In this document: piece after piece, positions 24,725 through 32,049 of the stretch
How the letters are laid out: the number at the start of each line of letters is the position of its first letter
Position numbering within the stretch: the first letter of the stretch is position 1
Assembly: GCA_903832295.1 (NCBI GenBank)
Contig: CAILAZ010000197.1
Span: forward strand, 1-35,277
Length of the DNA stretch: 35,277 bases
Direction of reading: 5' to 3'
DNA from: an uncultured Acidobacteriota bacterium
Lineage (GTDB): Bacteria > Acidobacteriota > Terriglobia > Terriglobales > Acidobacteriaceae
Program-made: the position numbers and the translations under genes
The notes under the pieces: model-generated
Told to the model about the DNA's origin: nothing
Seen by the model: the letters and a program-made list of their open reading frames with translations, nothing else
Database searches by the model: none

Positions 24725-24742
24725 CCGCCCGGAAACGGGCGG
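24725..24742 (+). promoter_or_regulatory. GNRA-loop hairpin 37 bp before the receptor start
   Basis: CCGCCCG (24725-24731) pairs with CGGGCGG (24736-24742) around a GAAA tetraloop. It lies just before the AGGAGGGAAGG ribosome binding site region of the receptor gene. Confidence 0.5.
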
Positions 24743-24779
24743 CTACGCCCCCAATGACTCTGTTCCAGGAGGGAAGGCA

Positions 24780-27179
24780 ATGAGAAACAAGACTGTTTGG
24801 ACCGCAATCATGGCGGTCGTATGCCTGCTGACGCAGGTGCATCCAGGTTTTGCGCAAGGCGCGTCTGCGGGGACGGTCTCCGGAGTCGTTCGCGATTCCA
24901 GCGGAGCGGTAATCACCGGCGCTAAGGTAGAGCTTCGTGTTGCTTCAACCGTCGCCAAGCACACTGTTACGGACCAGCGAGGTCGCTTTGTGCTGGAGGC
25001 CATTCCGGTTGGCGAGTATCAGCTTGTCACCAAAGCCAGCGGTTTCGCTCCCGCGACGGTTTCCGCCGTTGCCGTGCAACCAGCCTCGGATGTCTCGCTC
25101 TCGGTGACCATGAAAGTTGCTACCGCCGTCGCCTCTGTACAGGTGGACGGCGAGAGCCTCGCCAGCATCGCATCATCTTCCATTGCAACGGACTTCGGGC
25201 GGCAGTCCAGCCACAACACGGCTGAGCTTCTGGCCGAATCGCCCGGCGTCAGCCTGCACGGCAATGGGGAGCTCGCCACCATCCCCTTTCTGCATGGCTT
25301 GGGTGATGAACGTTCCAAAATCGTGGTGGACGGAATGACCATATCGAGCGCCTGCCCCAACCATATGAATCCGACCCTCAGTTATGTGGCACCCGAACAG
25401 GCCGCGCAGGTCACCGTGCTGGCGGGAATCACGCCGGTTAGCCTTGGTGGCGATAGCCTTGGGGGCACCATCTCGGTCCAGTCTCCCGCCCCTGTGTTCT
25501 CCGAGCGCGGGGGCACCTTGAAAGAACGCGGGAACTTCACTTCCTACTACCGCTCCAACGGAGACAACTGGGGAGGCTCGCTGAATGAGTGGATTGCCAG
25601 CGAACACTTCGGCATCGGGTATGTCGGATTCTTCACCACCACCGACGATTACGCCGACGGCGCGGGGCATAAAGTCACATCAACCTCGGCACAGAGCACC
25701 GACCATGCTCTCACCCTGGCGGCGCAAAGCGGCCGCAATCTCTTCCTCGCCATCGCAACCTTCCATCACACTCCGTTGGAAGGCTTCGTCAACGCCTACA
25801 TGGACATGACGCACAACAATGCCAACTCGCTCAACTTGCGCTATCGCCGCACGCTGACCGAAGGCTTCCTGGAGGCTCGCTTCTACTGGCAGAACACCCA
25901 TCACCAGATGAACTTCCTCCAGGACAAGCTGGCGGTGTACGGCATGGGAGCGTCCATGCCAATGCTCACGCATGGGCGCGACCTGGGCTATTCGGTGCGT
26001 TACGAATCCGCATTGGGCGCACGCCACAGCTTCCGCGCCGGCAATGAGCTTCACCGTTTCCGCCTGGATGACTGGTGGCCTCCGGTGGCTGGCATGGCTC
26101 CGATGATGGGACCAAATACCTTTGTCAATATCAACAACGGCCGCCGCGCGCGATTGGGAACCTACGCCGAGGTGTTCAGCCACTGGAACTCGCGCTGGTC
26201 CACTTTGATCGGAGTGCGCAATGACTCCGTGTGGTCCGACGCTGGGAACGTCCAGGGATACTGCAATGCGAGCTGGACCGGAATGATGCCCTGCTCCTAC
26301 ACCGCCGATGCGGCTGCCTTCAATGCCGAAAGCCACGCCAAGACCGATGTCAATGTGGACCTGACCACCTTGGCCCGCTATGAGTCCAACGAGCACGCCG
26401 CCTTCGAATTCGGCTACGCGAGAAAGAACCGTTCCCCCAACCTCTACGAGCGCTATACCTGGTCCACCGGGATGATGGCATCCAGCATGATCGGCTGGTT
26501 CGGCGACGGCAACATGTACTTCGGCAATGTCGCCTTGAAGGCGGAGACCGGCAACCTCCTCAGCGGCACGCTCCAGTTGCACGGGAAAACGCCGAAGCCG
26601 TGGGAGGTGAAGCTAACCCCGCATCTCAATTACATCCAGAACTACATTGACGTCAACGTAGTTCCCACAATGGGTGGAATGAGTATGCTTCCCCTCCTGC
26701 GGTTTGCCAATCACGACGCACGCATCTATGGCGCCGATCTCTCTTCCTCCGCCACCCTGTGGAGCAGCGATGGTGCAGGAACCGGCAAGCTCAGCGGTAC
26801 CGGAGCATGGCTGCACGGTACGCGCACTGACCGCAATACGCCGCTCTATCAGATGATGCCGCTCAACCTGCGACTCGCTTTTGACGAGGAGGTCAAAGGG
26901 CTGAGTGCTGGATTCGGCGCGGAGATGGTTGACCGCAAGTCGGATCTTGACCCCAGCCGGATGGAATTGCATACCCCCGGATATGCGCTCTTCAATCTAC
27001 ACGCCGCATACAAAAGCAAGGTTCTACAGGGCGCCTTCCGGGTGGATAACCTCTTCAACCGTCTTTACGAACTTCCGCTCGGCGGGAACAACATTGACAT
27101 CTACAACGCCACCGGCACCATGACCGCAGTCACCGGGCGGGGGCGGTCCGTGTCAGTCAACCTGACGGCGAAGTTCTAG
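24780..27179 (+). CDS. TonB-dependent copper receptor (OprC-like)
   Basis: 799 residues from the ATG at 24780, which follows CAGGAGGGAAGGC and opens into a signal peptide ending near GFAQG (about residue 26). Residues about 32-115 form a carboxypeptidase-regulatory-like beta domain common in this group, then comes a plug domain (about 125-245) and a 22-strand-type barrel to the C-terminal KF. Copper evidence: C192-P-N-H-M196 in the plug matches the CxxxM ligand pair of OprC, and H375-Q-M377 in the barrel matches its HxM pair, with M341/M343 near. Many other Met-rich loops (GMGASMPML, GMAPMMG, TMGGMSML) point the same way. It would import copper across the outer membrane using TonB. It sits beside a copper-storage protein gene. 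Confidence 0.9.
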   Translation: MRNKTVWTAIMAVVCLLTQVHPGFAQGASAGTVSGVVRDSSGAVITGAKVELRVASTVAKHTVTDQRGRFVLEAIPVGEYQLVTKASGFAPATVSAVAVQPASDVSLSVTMKVATAVASVQVDGESLASIASSSIATDFGRQSSHNTAELLAESPGVSLHGNGELATIPFLHGLGDERSKIVVDGMTISSACPNHMNPTLSYVAPEQAAQVTVLAGITPVSLGGDSLGGTISVQSPAPVFSERGGTLKERGNFTSYYRSNGDNWGGSLNEWIASEHFGIGYVGFFTTTDDYADGAGHKVTSTSAQSTDHALTLAAQSGRNLFLAIATFHHTPLEGFVNAYMDMTHNNANSLNLRYRRTLTEGFLEARFYWQNTHHQMNFLQDKLAVYGMGASMPMLTHGRDLGYSVRYESALGARHSFRAGNELHRFRLDDWWPPVAGMAPMMGPNTFVNINNGRRARLGTYAEVFSHWNSRWSTLIGVRNDSVWSDAGNVQGYCNASWTGMMPCSYTADAAAFNAESHAKTDVNVDLTTLARYESNEHAAFEFGYARKNRSPNLYERYTWSTGMMASSMIGWFGDGNMYFGNVALKAETGNLLSGTLQLHGKTPKPWEVKLTPHLNYIQNYIDVNVVPTMGGMSMLPLLRFANHDARIYGADLSSSATLWSSDGAGTGKLSGTGAWLHGTRTDRNTPLYQMMPLNLRLAFDEEVKGLSAGFGAEMVDRKSDLDPSRMELHTPGYALFNLHAAYKSKVLQGAFRVDNLFNRLYELPLGGNNIDIYNATGTMTAVTGRGRSVSVNLTAKF

Positions 27180-27197
27180 TCTGGCGTTCGTGTGACC

Positions 27198-27233
27198 GGG
27201 GCCTTGGCTGCATCATGATGCGGCCAAGGCCCC
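27198..27233. terminator. Terminator hairpin between convergent copper genes
   Basis: GGGGCCTTGGC (27198-27208) pairs perfectly with GCCAAGGCCCC (27223-27233), and the loop holds the palindrome GCATCATGATGC, which can extend the stem. It starts 19 bp after the receptor stop and ends 31 bp beyond the stop of the opposite gene, so it can serve both. Confidence 0.75.
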
Positions 27234-27263
27234 AAGTTTCATTGCAGGCCCCCTCGCGTTGCC

Positions 27264-27689
27264 TCACGCCAGCGCAGAGCAAAGCTTGGCGCAGGCAGCG
27301 CAGGCGTCAGCGCACGCCTTGCACACATCGTGCTGCGGATGCTTGCGGCATTCCGCCTCACAGCTCTTGCAACTCTCCGCCGCAATAGCGGCATATTTCG
27401 ATAGGTGTGGTGCGTTTTGGGCCGCCAACGAACGTAACCCACCACAAACGACCGCAACTTCTCGGGTGGTTACGCTGCAGGGAGCCATGGATTTGTCCCC
27501 GGCAGCCAGCATTTCCACGCAATGGCTCAGGCAGGCTTCCGCCGCACTGGAGCAGGCAGATGCAGCCTCGACAAGCTCCTGATTGACGCCCGAACCATGA
27601 TGGTGATGTTCGTGTTGTCCCGCGACAGGCAGCGCTATGCCAGCCACGGCCACAGTGCCCAACGTCTTCAAAATCTCTCGACGGTTCAT
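27264..27689 (-). CDS. Tat-exported four-helix copper-storage protein (Csp1-like)
   Basis: 141 residues. N-terminal NRREILKTLG with a following hydrophobic stretch is a twin-arginine signal, so the protein is exported folded. After a His-rich start (HEHHHHG) the mature part is helical with 13 Cys at 46, 53, 57, 71, 82, 107, 110, 114, 123, 126, 130, 133 and 137, many as Cx2-3C. This is the four-helix bundle plan of copper storage protein Csp1, whose Cys line the core and hold many Cu(I) ions; 13 is also the Cys number of the characterised Methylosinus Csp1. A GAGGAGGGAG ribosome site precedes the ATG. It probably buffers copper brought in by the convergent receptor. Confidence 0.9.
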   Translation of the reverse strand: MNRREILKTLGTVAVAGIALPVAGQHEHHHHGSGVNQELVEAASACSSAAEACLSHCVEMLAAGDKSMAPCSVTTREVAVVCGGLRSLAAQNAPHLSKYAAIAAESCKSCEAECRKHPQHDVCKACADACAACAKLCSALA

Positions 27690-27828
27690 TTACTCCCTCC
27701 TCAACACGGTCGCGTCCTCTTCCCTCAATTCCGTTGGCGCAAGGGACTGAACGCGAGGGCAATACTCTATCACGGCACAAATGCGCTGCGTTTCCGTCGC
27801 GGGATGGCTCAAATGTGTGCAGTGTTCT

Positions 27829-27900
27829 GAACTGCTATCTCCAAGCGCCGGCGAAAAGGCCGCAGCCGAGGTTCGCACATACATGGACGTGCTGAATTAG
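27829..27900 (+). pseudogene. C-terminal remnant of a TPR-like protein (right copy, frameshifted)
   Basis: This stretch closely matches 23967-24035 at the base level (CTGCTATCTCCAA, GGCGAAAAGGCC, CATACATGGAC are shared). It lacks four bases after CTCCAA, which breaks the frame, and ends early at TAG (27898-27900). The same reading direction is kept. It is a decayed duplicate of the left remnant. Confidence 0.55.
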
Positions 27901-28103
27901 AAAAGCGGACGACGCGACAAAGTGACCCTTGCGAGGCAGGAGGCAAAATGGCGTGACGTCTGCGAGGCACAAGGCCCGCTCGTTCCCGTCCTGCACGGAC
28001 GCCTGCACGGCTGAGGTACACCGAAAAAGCTGATAATGGTGCGGCGCGATAAGCTAAAAAATGTGCGCGCGTCCGAGTGCCGCGAGTCCCACAACGGCCG
28101 GGC

Positions 28104-28126
28104 TATACTGGAAGGGGCAGCTGCCC
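28104..28126 (+). promoter_or_regulatory. Possible -10 box and 12-bp palindrome before the ABC-F gene
   Basis: TATACT (28104-28109) is a good -10 hexamer, although no clear -35 was found. The perfect palindrome GGGCAGCTGCCC (28115-28126) lies where transcription would start and could be an operator or a short leader hairpin. Confidence 0.35.
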
Positions 28127-28144
28127 GCGAGTTGCTCCTTCAAA

Positions 28145-29782
28145 ATGATCTCCTTCTCAAGCATCAACAAGCAATATGGCAAGCAGTTGCTCTTCGTGGA
28201 CGCTTCATTCCAGTTGAATCCCGGCGAAAAAGTAGGACTGGTAGGTCCCAACGGGGCGGGCAAGACAACGCTCTTCCGGATGATCGTCGGCGAGGAAGCT
28301 CCCGACGAGGGTGCGGTCTCTGTCCCAAAGAAGTTGACGATCGGCTACTTTCGACAGGACGTCGAGGAGATGCATGGCCGTTCGGTTCTGGATGAAGCGA
28401 TCGCCGGCAGCGGGCGCGTCGGCGATCTGCACCACGAGCTCGAAGCCTTGCAGCAGGAAATGTCCGACCCCGACAAAGCAGATGAGATGGACCGCATCCT
28501 TGAGCGCTTCGGTCACGTTCAGGAGGAGTACGAGCATCTAGGCGGCTACGCCCTCGAATCGCAAGCCCGGGAAGTGCTCCACGGTCTGGGATTCAAAGAT
28601 GATCAGATTGACGGCGACGTGGGCGCTCTCTCCGGCGGGTGGAAGATGCGGGTTGCGTTGGCACGGGTCCTGCTCGGAAAGCCGGATGTGTTGCTGATGG
28701 ACGAACCGACGAACCATCTGGACATCGAATCCATCATCTGGCTCGAACAGTTCCTCAAGTCATTTCCGGGCGCGCTGCTGATGACTTCGCACGACCGCGA
28801 GTTCATGAATCGTCTGGTCTCAAAGATCGCGGAGATCGATGGCGGCGAAATCACCACCTACTCGGGTAACTATGACTTCTACGAGCGCGAAAGAGCCGTG
28901 CGAGAGAGCAACCAGCAGGCAGCATTTGCCCGGCAGCAGTCCATGCTTGCCAAAGAGCAGCGCTTCATTGAGCGCTTCAAGACGCATGCCGCCAAAGCGG
29001 CCCAGGTGCAGAGCCGGATCAAGGCCCTGGACAAGATTGAAAAGATCGAACTGCCGAAGAAACGCCAAGTGGTGAAGTTTGACTTTCGTGTCCCTCCGCG
29101 CTCCGGCGAACAGGTGGCCGTCCTCGAAAATCTGCATAAGAGCTACGGCCCCCGTGTAATTTATGAGGGGTTCAACCTCACCATCCGTCGTGGGGAACGC
29201 TGGGCGGTGATGGGAAGAAACGGTGCGGGCAAGACCACCCTGCTCAAGATGATTGCCGGCGCCAGTGCTCCAGATGCTGGCAGCGTGCGGCTCGGCGCAA
29301 GCCTGTATATGGGCTACTTTGCGCAACAGTCGCTGGACGTGCTCAACTCCGGTCTTACCGTGATCGAACAGTTGCAACAGGATTTCCCCCAGGACGGTCT
29401 CGGGGCATTGCGGACACTGGCAGGAGCATTCCAATTCTCCGGCGAAGACGTGGATAAAAAGATCCGCGCACTCTCCGGTGGAGAAAAATCGCGGCTTGCA
29501 ATCGCGCGCATGCTCTACAACCCGCCGAACTTCCTGGTGCTCGACGAACCGACGAATCACCTGGATCTTGCGACCAAGCAAATGCTGGTGGAAGCTCTCA
29601 AAGATTTCGAAGGCACCATGATCTTCGTATCGCATGACCGCATGTTCCTTCGCGGCCTCGGCTCACGTGTGTTGGAACTGGGCGGCGAGAGCGGCACCGA
29701 CCGCAATCCCACGGTCTATCCTGGCTCGTACGTTGAGTACGTCCAGAAGCTTGGACATGAGGCGCCTGGGATCTACTCTTAG
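28145..29782 (+). CDS. ABC-F family ATPase (ribosome-associated type)
   Basis: 545 residues from the ATG at 28145; upstream in-frame residues have no ABC similarity. Two ATP-binding cassettes are present. The first has GPNGAGKT (about 35-42), signature LSGGWKMRVALA and LLMDEPTNHLD. The second has GRNGAGKT, signature LSGGEKSRLAIA and LVLDEPTNHLD. Both D-loops and switch His (TSHDRE, VSHDRM) are kept. The two are joined by a charged helical linker (RFIERFKTHAAKAAQVQSR region) typical of ABC-F proteins, and there are no membrane segments. Such proteins act on the ribosome in translation or antibiotic resistance. The ribosome binding site is weak. The length and plan fit YbiT-like housekeeping members better than drug-resistance members, but this is not decisive. 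Confidence 0.9.
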   Translation: MISFSSINKQYGKQLLFVDASFQLNPGEKVGLVGPNGAGKTTLFRMIVGEEAPDEGAVSVPKKLTIGYFRQDVEEMHGRSVLDEAIAGSGRVGDLHHELEALQQEMSDPDKADEMDRILERFGHVQEEYEHLGGYALESQAREVLHGLGFKDDQIDGDVGALSGGWKMRVALARVLLGKPDVLLMDEPTNHLDIESIIWLEQFLKSFPGALLMTSHDREFMNRLVSKIAEIDGGEITTYSGNYDFYERERAVRESNQQAAFARQQSMLAKEQRFIERFKTHAAKAAQVQSRIKALDKIEKIELPKKRQVVKFDFRVPPRSGEQVAVLENLHKSYGPRVIYEGFNLTIRRGERWAVMGRNGAGKTTLLKMIAGASAPDAGSVRLGASLYMGYFAQQSLDVLNSGLTVIEQLQQDFPQDGLGALRTLAGAFQFSGEDVDKKIRALSGGEKSRLAIARMLYNPPNFLVLDEPTNHLDLATKQMLVEALKDFEGTMIFVSHDRMFLRGLGSRVLELGGESGTDRNPTVYPGSYVEYVQKLGHEAPGIYS

Positions 29783-29959
29783 GCCTTGTACCCATGAGGT
29801 TCGTCGTGACCACGGACCCGACTCTACTCAGATGACGGCAACGAGCTTCGAACTGGCGGACCTGTCCGGTTCTGATACTCGATTCGGTGGGCCCTCCAGC
29901 AGGGATTCCGCGCTCCCGTGAGGCGAGTGCAAAGGAACGCGCATCATCGATTCTTCCTG

Positions 29960-29997
29960 TTGACAAGGATCAAACGCGTGTTTTAATCTTGCGTTTG
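29960..29997 (+). promoter_or_regulatory. Promoter with overlapping inverted repeat before the TetR gene
   Basis: TTGACA (29960-29965) is a consensus -35. TTTAAT (29982-29987) lies 16 bp on as a -10. The inverted repeat CAAACGC (29971-29977) / GCGTTTG (29991-29997) brackets the -10, so a bound dimer would block transcription. This suggests autoregulation by the TetR protein encoded 19 bp downstream. Confidence 0.65.
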
Positions 29998-30015
29998 TAA
30001 CGAGCGTTTACCTAC

Positions 30016-30720
30016 ATGGCGATTCCTGCTCCAAGACGACCCCAGAAGCGAAGGCCTGGAAGTGAGCCTGCCAGGACACATGACGAAACGCGCCAAAAAC
30101 TCATCGCAGCAGCGGGCGAGGTCTTCGCAGAGACCGGCTTCCAGTCCGCCACAGTGCGGGATATATGCGCACGCGCAGGCGCGAACATCGCCGCAGTCAA
30201 CTACCACTTCGGCGACAAGCTCGGTCTCTATACCGAGTTCTTGAAATGCTCGGCCGAAGAGAACGAGGGGCCTATTCTCCAGAGCGCCTTCAACGCTCCC
30301 GATCCAGAGGAAGCTTTGCGCCGTTTTCTGCACGGCATGTTTCGTCTTATGTGTCAGGGGGGAGCTCCCTCCATTTACGTGAGAGTGATGACACACGAGT
30401 TAGCGCAGCCCAGTCCTGCCCTGCCCGTTGTTTTCGAGCACGTAATTAAGCCCAAAGCACGCGTTCTCTACGGAATTGTTGGCCGGATCATTGGGCTCCC
30501 TCCGGATCACTCGCAAACTCGAATGTGCGTGCACAGCATTATTGGACAGGTTGTGCATTATGTGCACTCGCGTTCCGTGATCGAGTTGGCCTGGCCCGGG
30601 TTTTCAATGACCCCGAAGATGGTTGAGCGGATCGCCGACCATGTGACCGAGTTTTCCCTGATCGCATTGAAGGGCATCAGAAACAAGCCTGTCAGCAAAG
30701 CCGAAAGCACAAGGAGATAG
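30016..30720 (+). CDS. TetR-family regulator, CecR-like
   Basis: 234 residues. After a basic N-terminal tail the HTH spans about 25-70 (RQKLIAAAGEVFAETGF, TVRDICARAGAN, AAVNYHFGDK), the normal TetR pattern. The ligand domain contains LRRFLHGMFRLM and a PKMVERIADHVTEFSL end, as in CecR/YbiH (DUF1956-type) proteins. It directly precedes a YbhGFSR-type exporter operon, as CecR does functionally in enteric bacteria, where it controls an exporter linked to drug sensitivity. Here the HlyD start lies 2 bp after its stop. It probably represses its own operon through the inverted repeat at 29971-29997. Confidence 0.88.
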   Translation: MAIPAPRRPQKRRPGSEPARTHDETRQKLIAAAGEVFAETGFQSATVRDICARAGANIAAVNYHFGDKLGLYTEFLKCSAEENEGPILQSAFNAPDPEEALRRFLHGMFRLMCQGGAPSIYVRVMTHELAQPSPALPVVFEHVIKPKARVLYGIVGRIIGLPPDHSQTRMCVHSIIGQVVHYVHSRSVIELAWPGFSMTPKMVERIADHVTEFSLIALKGIRNKPVSKAESTRR

Positions 30721-30722
30721 AT

Positions 30723-32012
30723 GTGAGCGCAGACCATCCGGAAACGCACACAACGAGCTTAGAAACTGCCTCCCCTGATACGCCCGGGACCGATCCGGCA
30801 AAGGCAAGTGGCGGCTTAGAATCCTCCCATAAGCGACGACTCATCATCCGAATCGGGGCCGTGTGCGCGCTGCTCCTGGTGGCGTTCATTGTCTGGCGGG
30901 TGGTGCGTGTCCCTGACGTGCCTGACAGCGTGGTAGCTCTGAGCGGCCGTATAGAGGGAGACGACTCGGCGATTGCGAGTAAGACGAGCGGTCGCATTCT
31001 CGAAGTTCGCTTTCGCGAGGGCGACAGCGTTCATCAAGGTGATGTGATTGCCACTCTGGATGATGAGCAGATTCGCGCAAGAGAAAATCAGGCGCAGGCT
31101 GTTGTCGAGCAGGCACAAGCCCGAGTCGCCTCTGCGGAGCAGCAGATTGCTGTGCTGACTCAGCAACTCCTTCAGAGTAAGTTGCAAGCGACTCAGGCCG
31201 GTCAAGATGCCGGCGGACGGGTGAGCCAGGCAGAGGCGGATGTTGCGGCCGCCGAAGCAGAGCTGACGCAGCAGCAGGCAAACCTTCAATTGGCAGAATT
31301 CGACCGTGAAGCCTATACCAAACTGGCAAAGACCGGAGCTGTTTCTGAACGGCAGGGCAAGGAGGCTTCCTCGAAAGCCGATGCCCAAGCAGCGGCAGTC
31401 GCCGCCTCCAGGCGTCGAGTGGGGGCGGCGCGCGGGGCACTCATGCTCGCCAAGTCGAGCCTGACAAATCCCGCCATTCGCAATTCGCAAACTGCCGCCG
31501 TCGAGCGCCAGATTGCACAACAGAAAGATGAGGTTTCCAGCGCTCGGTTCCAATTGAGTCAGGCTAAGTCTCAACTCGTTGAGGCTCAGGCGAACCGTCA
31601 GGACCTGGTCGTTCGAGCGCCGTTTGAGGGGACCATAATCAGCAGAACAGCAGAACCCGGCGAGGTGATTGCTGCTGGGACGGCAATCGTCACGATGATC
31701 GACCTCACCAAAGTGTATCTTCGGGGATTCGTCCCGGAGGGGCAGATTGGAAAGGTGAGGGTGGGTCAGCCGGCACGTATCTATCTTGACTCGGCGAGCA
31801 ACAGCTCTCTGGAAGCGTTCGTAGCCAGAATCGATCCGCAGATGACGTTCACGCCAGAAAATACGTACTTCAAAGAGGACCGCGTGAAGCAAGTCGTCGG
31901 CTTGAAGCTCCAGTTGAAAGCCGGGTTCGGCTACGCCAAACCAGGTATGCCTGCCGATGGAGAGATCTTGGTCCAGGGTGATCGGTGGCCTGCGCACTCA
32001 AAGCGGCAGTAA
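30723..32012 (+). CDS. HlyD-family membrane fusion protein (YbhG-like)
   Basis: 429 residues, starting with GTG (30723) after AAGGAGATAGAT; the overlapping ATG at 30721 is followed at once by a stop. One membrane anchor lies at about 38-60 (LIIRIGAVCALLLVAFIVWRVV). A lipoyl/barrel-sandwich half follows (SGRIEGDDSAIASKTSGRI), then a long Ala/Gln-rich coiled-coil hairpin (about 115-290), then the second half (VRAPFEGTIISR) and a beta-barrel domain. This adaptor links an inner-membrane ABC exporter to an outer-membrane channel. The outer-membrane partner is not in the window. The gene is within an operon with the ATPase and permeases. Confidence 0.9.
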   Translation: MSADHPETHTTSLETASPDTPGTDPAKASGGLESSHKRRLIIRIGAVCALLLVAFIVWRVVRVPDVPDSVVALSGRIEGDDSAIASKTSGRILEVRFREGDSVHQGDVIATLDDEQIRARENQAQAVVEQAQARVASAEQQIAVLTQQLLQSKLQATQAGQDAGGRVSQAEADVAAAEAELTQQQANLQLAEFDREAYTKLAKTGAVSERQGKEASSKADAQAAAVAASRRRVGAARGALMLAKSSLTNPAIRNSQTAAVERQIAQQKDEVSSARFQLSQAKSQLVEAQANRQDLVVRAPFEGTIISRTAEPGEVIAAGTAIVTMIDLTKVYLRGFVPEGQIGKVRVGQPARIYLDSASNSSLEAFVARIDPQMTFTPENTYFKEDRVKQVVGLKLQLKAGFGYAKPGMPADGEILVQGDRWPAHSKRQ

Positions 32013-32049
32013 GGGCAATTTCACACGCAGCAGAAATGGATTAGCAGCT

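Larger units (their letters stand above)
27690..28144. other. Intergenic region holding a TPR remnant and the ABC-F promoter
   Basis: About 455 bp between the copper-storage gene start (minus strand) and the ABC-F gene. It holds the right copy of the TPR-like fragment (27829-27900) and a TATACT with a palindrome close to the ABC-F start. The remaining open frames have no family resemblance. Confidence 0.5.

Noticed and set aside
27595..27615. His run in the copper-storage protein as a sign of an engineered tag
   Set aside because: It follows a natural Tat signal and is interrupted (HEHHHHG). His-rich starts are common in exported metal-binding proteins.
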